From: Saccharothrix ecbatanensis
GTDB taxonomy: Bacteria; Actinomycetota; Actinomycetes; Mycobacteriales; Pseudonocardiaceae
DNA: 64,000 nt
NCBI RefSeq assembly: GCF_014205015.1
Contig: NZ_JACHMO010000001.1
Coordinates: 3,720,001-3,784,000 of the forward strand
Direction: 5' to 3'
Made by a program: the position numbers and the translations under genes. The notes beneath the pieces were generated by a model. It ran no database searches and was not told the DNA's origin. It saw only the letters and a program-made list of their open reading frames with translations. Each line of letters begins with the position of its first letter. The stretch's first letter is position 1. This document shows positions 37,769 to 45,337 of this stretch, in pieces.

Positions 37769-39113
37769 GACCGTCTTCCCGATCCTTCCGTACCGTTCCG
37801 TCGGGCTCGCTGTCCCGGACCGGGGGTTGTTTGTCGATGGGGTTTTCGTCTTCTGGTGGCGAGTCCGGGATCGCGGGGAGCGCGAACACCGGGGAGAACA
37901 GCAGCCAGATGGTGGGCAGGGCGAGGCCGACCACGCCGATGGTGAGGCCGAGCCGGAGCCCGAAGGCGGACGCCAGCACGCCGCCCAGCAGCGCGCCGAG
38001 CGGGATGGTGCCGAACAGCAGGAGCCGGTAGCTGGCGTTCATCCGGCCCAGCAGGCCGCTCGGCGTGACCGACTGGCGCAGGGTCAGCGCGTTGACGTTG
38101 AACATCGCCAGTGTCGCGCCGTGCAGGCCCAGCCCCACTGCGAGCACCGCGAGCGACCACGGCTGCGTGCCGGTCGCGATGAGCAGGAGGAACGGCGAGG
38201 TGCAGGCGACGAGCGTGGTGACGGCCAGGGTGCGGCCAAGGCGGAGCCGGCGGGTCACGCGCGGCGTGAGCACCGCGCCGATCAGGGCTCCGATCGCGCC
38301 CGCGCCGATGACGAGGCCGAGCTGGGCGGAGTTCAGGCCCAGCTCCCGCACGGCGTAGATGGCGAACAGCGTGACGACCACGTTCTCGAACAGGTTGAAC
38401 GTGGCCGACTGAGTGGCGAGGTTGCGCAGGATGCGGTTGCCGAACACCGCGCGCAGGCCTTCGCCGATCGAAGTGAGGACCGGGGTCTTCTCGGCGGGCA
38501 CGGCGGGCGGCGGTTCCGGTTTGCGGATCGACACCAGCGTGACCGCGGAGACGAGGTACGAGAACGTGGTGATCACCAGCGCGATCGGCGCGGTGAGCAC
38601 CCCGATCAGCAACCCTGCCAGGCCGGGGCCGCCGATCCCGGCGATGGAGTAACTGATCTGGATCTTGCTGTTCGCCTCGGCCAGGTGGCGTCGTTCCACC
38701 AGGCCCGGGACGTAGGACAGCGAGCCCACGTCGAACATCACCGTCAGCAGCCCCAGCAGCAGGGCCACGACGTAGATCAGCTCCATGGTCAGGATTCCGC
38801 CGACCGCGGCCAGCGGCACAACCGCGATCAGCGCGGCGCGGCACAGGTTGCTGGCGACCAGCACCGGCTTGCGCCGGTGTCGGTCGAACCACACGCCCAC
38901 GAACAGCGACAACGCCGCGTACGGGGTGAAGCGCGCGACGTTGAACAACCCGATCTCGAACGCGCTGGCCTGCAAGGTCACCACGGCCACGAGCATCAAG
39001 CTCAGTTCGCTGACCTGGGCGCCGACCAGCGACACGGTCTCACCGCTCCAGAACTTCACGAAGTCCCGGTCGCGCAGCAGACCGCTCGGTGCCGCGGTGG
39101 GTGCGTCAGGCAT
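37758..39113 (-). CDS. MFS transporter, probable exporter of the operon product
   Basis: 451 residues, about twelve transmembrane helices, with the early loop G-V-W-F-D-R-H-R-R-K-P-V between helices 2 and 3 typical of MFS drug/siderophore exporters (MFS_3/EntS type: start L-R-D-R-D-F-V-K-F-W-S-G-E-T-V-S). It overlaps aspartate kinase by 8 bp and the NRPS by 11 bp. EntS-like members export siderophores; this fits the enzymes around it. Confidence 0.9.
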   Translation of the reverse strand: MPDAPTAAPSGLLRDRDFVKFWSGETVSLVGAQVSELSLMLVAVVTLQASAFEIGLFNVARFTPYAALSLFVGVWFDRHRRKPVLVASNLCRAALIAVVPLAAVGGILTMELIYVVALLLGLLTVMFDVGSLSYVPGLVERRHLAEANSKIQISYSIAGIGGPGLAGLLIGVLTAPIALVITTFSYLVSAVTLVSIRKPEPPPAVPAEKTPVLTSIGEGLRAVFGNRILRNLATQSATFNLFENVVVTLFAIYAVRELGLNSAQLGLVIGAGAIGALIGAVLTPRVTRRLRLGRTLAVTTLVACTSPFLLLIATGTQPWSLAVLAVGLGLHGATLAMFNVNALTLRQSVTPSGLLGRMNASYRLLLFGTIPLGALLGGVLASAFGLRLGLTIGVVGLALPTIWLLFSPVFALPAIPDSPPEDENPIDKQPPVRDSEPDGTVRKDREDGHVV

Positions 39114-40428
39114 GGGTCGGTGCCGTCACGGCACTCGTCACCTCCTCGTTGTGTTCGAACTCGTGCAGGGTGAACGCGTCGTGCAGCGCCTGCGCCGCGC
39201 GGTCCACGTTGGTGGCCAGCACGTGGCAGGTGACCCGATTCGGTGTGCGGGCGAGCAGGTGCACGTCGATCCCGTTGCGCTCCAGGGCGGTGAGCGCGGT
39301 GGCGATGACCTCGGAGCGGTTGGCCCCCATCGCGCTCACGACGCTCACGCTGCCCAGCTCCGCGCGCACCGCGACCTCTCCGCCCACTTCGGCCAGCGCG
39401 GACACCAGCTGCGGTGCGGGCGTGTCGGGTGCGGTGAACCGCACCGCGTCGGCGTCGCGGAAGATCGAGCCGATCGCCACCTCCCGCTGCGCCAACGCGG
39501 CCGACACCGCGGCGGGGGAAACGCCCGTGACGGTGTAGATCGGGTCGTGGTGGATGTGCGCCACGCCGCACACGTGCGGCTCCTCCAGCATCGGCGACCC
39601 GCGACGCACCCACGTGCCCGGGTCGAACGTGAAGCTCGACCGCACGTGGATGTCGATGCCGTGCGCCGCCGCCAGTGCGACGGCCCGCGTCTGGAGCACC
39701 TTCGCGCCCGCGTCGGCGAGTTGCAGCATCTCGTCGTGGCTGACCGAGGGGAGCATCCGCGCCCCGGCCACCACCCTCGGGTCGGCGGTGAACACGCCGG
39801 AGACGTCGGTGAAGATGTCGCACTCCCGCACGCCCAGCGCTGCCGCCAGCGCCACGGCCGAGGCGTCGGAGCCGCCCCGGCCGAGGGTGGTGACGTCGCC
39901 CCGGTCGGACACGCCCTGGAACCCGGTCACCAGGACGATCGCGTCCTGCTCCAGCGCCTCGACGATCCGCCGCGGGTCGATCTGGAGCAGACGGGCGCTG
40001 CCGTGCGCGTCATCGGTGCACACGCCCGCCTGCGGACCCGACAGTGACACGGCACGCTCGCCCAGTTCCCGCACCGCGATGGCGGCCAGCGCGCAGGAGA
40101 TCGACTCGCCGACCGACAGCAGCGCGTCCAGCTCACGGGGGTCGGGTTCGGCGGAGAGTTCCATGGCCAACCCGACCAGGTCGTCGGTGGAGCCGCCCAT
40201 CGCGGACAGCACGGCCACCACCTGCTTGCCCTCACGCTTGGCCGCGACCAGTCGGGCCGCGACGGCGCGCAGCCGGTCGACGTCGCCGACCGACGTGCCG
40301 CCGAACTTCCACACCACGCGCTGCGGCGGCGAACCGCCCCCGTCGACCGGGCCGACCAGTCGACGGGCGGGCGGCAACGGCAGTTCGGCGCGCAGCACCG
40401 CGTCGTCGACCACGGACACCGCGTTCAC
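39106..40428 (-). CDS. Aspartate kinase (pathway-dedicated copy)
   Basis: 440 residues from GTG 40428, overlapping the previous stop by GTGA. Kinase motifs: V-V-W-K-F-G-G-T-S-V-G near 37-47, L-S-V-G-E-S-I-S and L-G-R-G-G-S-D-A-S-A-V-A-L; two ACT domains occupy the last 140 residues (I-Y-T-V-T-G-V-S; V-S-V-V-S-A-M-G-A-N). It makes aspartyl-4-phosphate, the first step to aspartate semialdehyde and, with the aminotransferase here, 2,4-diaminobutyrate. No semialdehyde dehydrogenase gene is in the operon; the housekeeping one would have to serve. A dedicated kinase suggests relief from feedback control. Confidence 0.93.
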   Translation of the reverse strand: MNAVSVVDDAVLRAELPLPPARRLVGPVDGGGSPPQRVVWKFGGTSVGDVDRLRAVAARLVAAKREGKQVVAVLSAMGGSTDDLVGLAMELSAEPDPRELDALLSVGESISCALAAIAVRELGERAVSLSGPQAGVCTDDAHGSARLLQIDPRRIVEALEQDAIVLVTGFQGVSDRGDVTTLGRGGSDASAVALAAALGVRECDIFTDVSGVFTADPRVVAGARMLPSVSHDEMLQLADAGAKVLQTRAVALAAAHGIDIHVRSSFTFDPGTWVRRGSPMLEEPHVCGVAHIHHDPIYTVTGVSPAAVSAALAQREVAIGSIFRDADAVRFTAPDTPAPQLVSALAEVGGEVAVRAELGSVSVVSAMGANRSEVIATALTALERNGIDVHLLARTPNRVTCHVLATNVDRAAQALHDAFTLHEFEHNEEVTSAVTAPTHA

Positions 40429-41303
40429 CCGCCGACCGCGGCCGAGGCGTGGGACTGCCGGGCGATCGCGCGCTCGTAGACCAACTCCACCCAGTTGGCG
40501 AAGAAGACCCGGCTGGCGCTGCGCCACTGGCACACCGGCTGGCCGAGGTCGACGTTGGCCGGCGGCAGCACGTTGGGCAGGCCCTTGCCGACGTCGCGCT
40601 TGTACTCGTCGGCCAGCCGGGAACCCTCGTACTCCGGGTGCCCGATGTGCATCAACGCGGTGTGGTCCACCGACTCGGCGATCACCGTATCCGCCGGGCT
40701 GCCCGCCCGGGCGAGGACCCGCAGCCGCCCCTCGACGACTGCGGTATCCACAGTGGACTCGTCGAAGCCCGCGTAACGGCTGTGCGCGGTCCAAAACCGG
40801 TCGTCCAGGCCTTTGCCGATCACGTGGTCGCCGACCAGCAGGTCGGTCTCGTAGGCGCCGGACACCTTCTGCTCGTAGATCGCCGAGGACAGGCCCAGCA
40901 GCAGGTGCCCGACCGCCAGGGCGCCCCAGCACAGGCCGAGCACCGGAACGTCGCGCTCCGCGAGCGGGCGGATCATGTCCGCGATCTCGTCCAGGTAGCG
41001 CACCTCGGAGAACGGCAGGTGCTCGACCGCGGCACCGGTGATGATGATCGCGTCGAGTTCGCCCGCGTCCTCGATCGGCACGTAGAGCCGCTCGATGTAC
41101 TGGGGGGAGTCCAGCGAGTACCGCCGGTCGCGCATCCTGATCATCACCGGTTCGAACGGCGCCGCCGCAGCGAACTGCGGCAGCAACATCCCGGCGAACT
41201 GCTCGGCGTGCGGCATCAGGTTGGCGATCCCGATGCGCGGTGGCTGGTGCAGGGCGGCCGGGCGCACGTGGGGCAGGTGTGGCCTGGGCAGGTGCGAGGT
41301 CAT
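40425..41303 (-). CDS. MetA-like acyltransferase (homoserine O-acyltransferase family)
   Basis: 292 residues; ATG 41303 overlaps the aminotransferase stop, and its own stop overlaps aspartate kinase. MetA hallmarks: I-A-N-L-M-P early, nucleophile Cys in G-L-C-W-G-A-L-A, His and Glu in G-H-P-E-Y-E. At the acyl-donor position it reads T-G-A-A-V-E-H-L-P-F; in MetA proteins Glu at this site goes with acetyl-CoA and Gly with succinyl-CoA, so acetyl transfer is predicted. In this operon the acceptor may be the hydroxylamino group of N4-hydroxy-diaminobutyrate and not homoserine. That is inference; a methionine role is the alternative. Confidence 0.85.
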   Translation of the reverse strand: MTSHLPRPHLPHVRPAALHQPPRIGIANLMPHAEQFAGMLLPQFAAAAPFEPVMIRMRDRRYSLDSPQYIERLYVPIEDAGELDAIIITGAAVEHLPFSEVRYLDEIADMIRPLAERDVPVLGLCWGALAVGHLLLGLSSAIYEQKVSGAYETDLLVGDHVIGKGLDDRFWTAHSRYAGFDESTVDTAVVEGRLRVLARAGSPADTVIAESVDHTALMHIGHPEYEGSRLADEYKRDVGKGLPNVLPPANVDLGQPVCQWRSASRVFFANWVELVYERAIARQSHASAAVGG

Positions 41304-42682
41304 TGCGCGACAACCTCCGTCAGGTCTTCCTCCACAGAGCGCAGGGCGGCCGTGATGACGGCCAACGCCTCGCCCGCGGTGTGCTCGGTGATGTTCAACG
41401 GCGGCAGCAGCCGGACGACGCAGTCCTCGCGCCCGCCGATCTCCAGGATCAGACCGCGGCGCAGCGCGGCCCGCTGCAACCGCAGCGCCACCTCCGACGA
41501 GGTCGCGCCGCCGAAGCCGCGCATCTCGACGCCGATCATCAGCCCGAGCCCGCGCACGTCGTCGACGATGCTCGACCCCAGTGCCGCGGCCCGCAGCCCG
41601 TCCAGCAGCTGTTCGCCCCTGGTCCGGACGTTGTCCAGCAGGTGCTCCCGCTCCAGCACGTCCAGGTAGGTCACGCCGCTGGCGAACGCGAGGTTGTTGC
41701 CGCGGAAGGTGCCGATGTGGCTGCCCGGCGTCCAGGTGTCCAGCCGCTTGTTGTAAAGGATGATCGACACCGGCAGGCCCATGCCCGACAGGCCCTTGGA
41801 GGCGATGATCACGTCGGGCTCGATCCCGTACTGCTCGAACGCGAACCAGGTGCCGGTGCGACCGCAGCCGGTCTGCACCTCGTCCACGATCAGCGGGATG
41901 TCCTGCGCCTTGGCCTCGCGGGCGATCTCGCGCACGAACTCGACCGGCGCCGGGATCGAGCCGCCCTCGCCCTGGACCAGCTCCAGGATGATCGCGGCGG
42001 GCTTGGGCACACCGCCGTGGGTGTCCCGCAGGGTGTTGGTCAGCAGCTGCCCGCAACGGGTGCCGCAGCTGTCCGGCTTGAGGTTCAGTGGGCAGCGGTG
42101 GCAGTAGGCGAACGGCGCGAAATGCACGCCGGGCAGTAGGTTGTGCAGCCCTTCCTTGGGCTGGGTCTCCGACGTGAGCGACATCGCGGCGTGCGAGGAC
42201 CCGTGGTAGGAGCCCTGGAAGGCGATCACGCCGCCGCGGCCGGTGGCCTTCTTGCACAGCTTGACCGCGGCCTCCACGCCGTCGCCGCCGGTCGGCCCGC
42301 AGAAGTGGATCTTCATGTCGTCCCTGATGCTCTCCGGGAGCATCGAGAGCTGGCGGCGCTTGAACTCCTCGCGCACCGGCGTCGGGAAGTCCAGGCCGTG
42401 GGTCAGTCTGGTCAGCTGCTCCTGCACGGTGGCGATCAGCTCGGGGTGGTTGTGGCCCAGGGCCAGCACACCCGCGCCGGACAGGAAGTCGATGTAGACC
42501 CGGCCGTCCACGTCGGTGATGTACGAGCCGGAGGCCCGGTCGATCGCCACCGGCAGTTTGCGCGGGTAGGTGCGCGCGTTGGACTCGTTCGCCGCCTGGC
42601 TCTCCAGCAGCACGCGGCCCAGCGGGCCGGGGACGGACAGGTCCTGCTCGACGGCGGACTCGGAAACGTCGATCGTGGTCAT
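41300..42682 (-). CDS. Diaminobutyrate-2-oxoglutarate aminotransferase (class III, PLP)
   Basis: 460 residues from ATG 42682, with GAGGGAGG upstream. Class-III aminotransferase with D-F-L-S-G-A-G-V-L-A-L-G-H-N-H-P near the start, F-Q-G-S-Y-H-G-S-S-H-A, I-V-D-E-V-Q-T-G-C-G-R-T-G and the PLP lysine in A-S-K-G-L-S-G-M-G. This is the pattern of DABA aminotransferases of siderophore and NRPS pathways and of EctB. It converts aspartate semialdehyde plus glutamate to L-2,4-diaminobutyrate. No ectA or ectC is adjacent, so ectoine is not the product. Confidence 0.9.
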   Translation of the reverse strand: MTTIDVSESAVEQDLSVPGPLGRVLLESQAANESNARTYPRKLPVAIDRASGSYITDVDGRVYIDFLSGAGVLALGHNHPELIATVQEQLTRLTHGLDFPTPVREEFKRRQLSMLPESIRDDMKIHFCGPTGGDGVEAAVKLCKKATGRGGVIAFQGSYHGSSHAAMSLTSETQPKEGLHNLLPGVHFAPFAYCHRCPLNLKPDSCGTRCGQLLTNTLRDTHGGVPKPAAIILELVQGEGGSIPAPVEFVREIAREAKAQDIPLIVDEVQTGCGRTGTWFAFEQYGIEPDVIIASKGLSGMGLPVSIILYNKRLDTWTPGSHIGTFRGNNLAFASGVTYLDVLEREHLLDNVRTRGEQLLDGLRAAALGSSIVDDVRGLGLMIGVEMRGFGGATSSEVALRLQRAALRRGLILEIGGREDCVVRLLPPLNITEHTAGEALAVITAALRSVEEDLTEVVAQ

Positions 42683-42696
42683 CGTCCTGCCCTCCC

Positions 42697-44106
42697 TCAG
42701 CGCGTCGAGCCCGCGGGGACCGCGAGCGCGTAGGAGTGGTCGACGAGGGTGCCGGCATCGGCGGTGAGTGCGCGGCGCACGCTCTGCACGATCTCCTTGG
42801 ACCGCAGCGCGAGCAGGCTGAACGAACCGGCGTCGCCGAGGCCGTGCGTGGTCTCGCACAGCCCGTTGATGTAGATCGGCGGGATGCCGCGGGCGCTGGA
42901 GGCGGCCTCGACGCGGTAGTCGAACGCGACCGACAGGCCGAGCTGGTCGTCCACCCGCAGGATGCCCGCGAGGTCGGCCAGCAGCGGCGGCAGCTGCTCC
43001 TCCCGCTCGTGCACACCCAGGTCGCGGTAGCCGGTGGCGAGAATGAGCCGGTCCACGGGCAGCGCGTCGTGCTCACCGGTGATCTGCTCGACCATCTCCA
43101 GCACGACGCGGTCGCCGTCGACGCGCGCGCCGTCGATGCGGCGGTTGGTCCGCATGGTCAGCCGGCTGCGGCCATCCAGCTCGTCCTCGTGGATGCGCAT
43201 GTAGAGCGCGTCGATGACGTCGCGATCCGCGGAAGAGTAGTTCGTCGGCCGGAGCTGGTCGCGCAGCCGCTGCTTGCCCTCGGGCGAAGCGTTGAAGTAG
43301 TACGAGACGAACTCCGGGAAGTACACCTCCTCAGAGAACGGGCTGGTGTCCTTGAGGCGGTAGCCGTAGCCGGACATCACGTTGACGATCTTGGCCTTGG
43401 GCAGCCGGCCCACCAGGTCCAGCACCACCTCGGCCGAACTCTGGCTGGCGCCGACCACCGCGATCGTGCCGGTGTAGTCGTGGTCCAGACCGGCGATGCC
43501 GTTGAGGTAGGTGGAGGTGTGGAACACCGAGGGCGTGTCCAGGTGCCGGAACACGGGCGGGATGTTGGCCGTGCGGCCGGGCGCCACGACGATCGAGCGG
43601 GCGTGGCAGACCCGGCCGTCGGCCGTACGGGACTCGACCAGGCGCTGCCCGCCGGAGGTCCGGACCACGCTGACGCCGTCGACGTCGCGGTCGTACTCCA
43701 CATCGGCGGGCACCTGCTCGGCGACCCACTGGATGTAGCGGGCGAACTCCTTGCGCAGCGGGAAGTGGCTGGGCAGGTTCAGGTGCTTGAACAGTCTGCC
43801 GTTCTCGTGCAGGTAATTGGTGAAGGTGTAGCGGCTGCGCGGGTTGCGCGGCGTCACCAGGTCCCGGATCGGGCTGTTCTGGATGTCCGCGCCATCCAGC
43901 AGCATCCCCGGCTGCCAGTGGGTGACCGACGACCGCTCTAAGAATTTGACCCTGGCTGCGGGCCACAGCTCGTCCAGGGCCACCGCAAGCGCGATGTTCG
44001 CCGGTCCGAACCCGACGCAGACCAGGTCAAGAACATCGGATGGATCAACGTCCACGAGTCGGACCCCCAGAACGTCCGCACCGGGACCGCTCCCCTCGTT
44101 CGACAT
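42697..44106 (-). CDS. FAD/NADPH-dependent amine N-hydroxylase (lysine N6 / ornithine N5 type)
   Basis: 469 residues, ATG 44106. FAD site V-G-F-G-P-A-N-I-A-L-A near 34, NADPH site V-V-G-A-S-Q-S-S-A-E near 220, and the late L-I-L-A-T-G-Y-R-D signature of siderophore N-monooxygenases. Reaction: NADPH + O2 hydroxylation of a terminal amine to a hydroxylamine, the step before hydroxamate formation. With a diaminobutyrate aminotransferase 14 bp downstream, the likely substrate is L-2,4-diaminobutyrate, which is shorter than the usual lysine or ornithine. First gene of the six-gene operon; a palindrome lies about 56 bp upstream. Confidence 0.92.
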   Translation of the reverse strand: MSNEGSGPGADVLGVRLVDVDPSDVLDLVCVGFGPANIALAVALDELWPAARVKFLERSSVTHWQPGMLLDGADIQNSPIRDLVTPRNPRSRYTFTNYLHENGRLFKHLNLPSHFPLRKEFARYIQWVAEQVPADVEYDRDVDGVSVVRTSGGQRLVESRTADGRVCHARSIVVAPGRTANIPPVFRHLDTPSVFHTSTYLNGIAGLDHDYTGTIAVVGASQSSAEVVLDLVGRLPKAKIVNVMSGYGYRLKDTSPFSEEVYFPEFVSYYFNASPEGKQRLRDQLRPTNYSSADRDVIDALYMRIHEDELDGRSRLTMRTNRRIDGARVDGDRVVLEMVEQITGEHDALPVDRLILATGYRDLGVHEREEQLPPLLADLAGILRVDDQLGLSVAFDYRVEAASSARGIPPIYINGLCETTHGLGDAGSFSLLALRSKEIVQSVRRALTADAGTLVDHSYALAVPAGSTR

Positions 44107-44161
44107 AACTTTCCGTCAACACCCTTCATTGTGAGTTTCCGAATGGCGACCATCGGGCTTG

Positions 44162-44180
44162 GCTGTGAGTGATTCACAGC
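44162..44180. promoter_or_regulatory. 19-bp palindrome upstream of the NRPS/N-hydroxylase operon
   Basis: GCTGTGA, GTGAT spacer, TCACAGC: perfect 7-bp arms. It lies 56-74 bp upstream of the operon's first ATG, where an operator is expected. It does not match the iron-box consensus of IdeR/DmdR (TTAGGTTAG-type). The rest of the 44107-44520 intergenic region is AT-richer around 44230-44300 and holds no gene. Confidence 0.5.
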
Positions 44181-44520
44181 TATCGGAGACGAGGCATCGG
44201 CACACGCGTATACGGCCCGTCTCTCGACTCCTCTGCCGGGCGAATCACGAATAACATCCGCAGATTTTCTGGCGATGTCGACTAGAATTTCGCTTCCCAG
44301 TTGATGGGCGAGATCCCGGTCTGCCCCGCACCCCTACCGCCGACGCGAACCCCACCGCGGTCCGCATCCACCGGCCGATCACGCCTTAGGAACCGACCGT
44401 GACCAGCGCATACTCAATTGGGGAACAGAGTCCTGCGAGGTGCCCATAACACCCCGTCAGCAGCGCACTCGCTCGTCGGAGCGCAGACCGACCGGACGGC
44501 GTCCCCATGTCCGCTCTCGC
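44181..44520. other. Intergenic, operon promoter region
   Basis: 340 bp, no gene. The AT-rich part 44250-44300 is the most likely promoter zone for the leftward operon, but I cannot fix -10 and -35 boxes. Confidence 0.35.
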
Positions 44521-44970
44521 CTAGCGCCACCGGTCGCCGCGTCTGACCAGGAAGTTCGAGAAGACGTACCGCCAAGGAACCACGGCCAGGATGACGACGA
44601 CCCAGAGGATCTCCATGGCCGACGCCCAGGTGTCCGGGTCCATCTGCTGGTTCAGCCACAGCGGCAGCGCGACGGCTACGAGCCAGGTCAATTTCCAGGC
44701 CACCTCGAACAGCAGGACCGGCAGCATCTGTACCGGATACCGCAGTCCGAAGAAGGCGAGGATGGACATCGCCACCAGCATGCAGGTGACCACACTGCTC
44801 ATCAACGGCCATGGTCGGTCGTGGTTGAAGAGGTCGGGCCACCTGTACACCGCCAGGCCGCCGCCGAGTACCAGGTACCCCAGCCGCAGCAGGTGCAGGC
44901 GCCACAGCGGCAACTCACCGCGCGGTGGAGGGCTGAGCTCTGGGGACGGGTTGGTCGTTGCAGGTTTCAT
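44521..44970 (-). CDS. Four-helix integral membrane protein
   Basis: 149 residues; ATG 44970 has ACGGAGAC upstream. Four hydrophobic helices after a Pro-rich cytoplasmic start (L-V-L-G-G-G-L-A-V, S-S-V-V-T-C-M-L-V-A-M, L-P-V-L-L-F-E-V-A-W-K, I-L-W-V-V-V-I-L-A-V-V-P-W-R-Y). Possibly DoxX-like; no firm family. A remnant of an ABC ATPase lies upstream on the same strand. Confidence 0.75.
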   Translation of the reverse strand: MKPATTNPSPELSPPPRGELPLWRLHLLRLGYLVLGGGLAVYRWPDLFNHDRPWPLMSSVVTCMLVAMSILAFFGLRYPVQMLPVLLFEVAWKLTWLVAVALPLWLNQQMDPDTWASAMEILWVVVILAVVPWRYVFSNFLVRRGDRWR

Positions 44971-45011
44971 CGGATGTCTCCGTCGAGTTGTGGTGGTGCG
45001 GCGGCTGGCGG

Positions 45012-45051
45012 CGTCGATCGCAGGGTGACCACGTCGATCGCAGGGTGACCA
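45012..45051. repeat. 20-bp tandem duplication
   Basis: The unit cgtcgatcgcagggtgacca occurs twice in direct succession (45012-45031, 45032-45051), at the ragged end of the ABC ATPase remnant. A small slippage or end-joining scar. Confidence 0.75.
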
Positions 45052-45226
45052 CTTCGTGGCCGCGCAGCGCCTCGAGGAACGGCTGAAAGCTGCCAGCGAC
45101 CAGGCAGCGCACGATCGAACCGTCCCGCTCGACCTTGCTGACGCCCGACGCCCGCTCGATCCGCGCCACCGGTGGTGCGCCGACGAAGCTGACCTCGACC
45201 CGCTGGACAGGGAGTTGCGCTGGCAT
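45052..45226 (-). pseudogene. C-terminal remnant of a DrrA-type ABC transporter ATPase
   Basis: The minus strand from 45226 reads R-V-E-V-S-F-V-G-A-P-P, G-V-S-K-V-E-R-D-G-S-I-V-R-C and L-E-A-L-R-G-H-E-V-V-T-L-R-S, the usual C-terminal accessory domain of drug-export ABC ATPases; the last conserved S-L-E-E-x-F-L is missing and so is the whole nucleotide-binding domain. Confidence 0.5.
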
Positions 45227-45337
45227 GTCCGCCACGGTAGGGACGGTGCAGGGTGCGGCCATCGGTGGCAGTACTGAGTCAGTACCGAACCTGACCAGGC
45301 AAGATCAAATCAGTGGCGGCCGTAGTACCTTCGGAAC

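Noticed and set aside
41300..42682. Ectoine biosynthesis (ectB)
   Set aside because: The aminotransferase fits, but ectA and ectC are absent and the partners are an N-hydroxylase and an NRPS.
44107..44520. IdeR/DmdR iron box upstream of the NRPS operon
   Set aside because: Searched by eye for TTAGGTTAG-type repeats in the intergenic region; none found.
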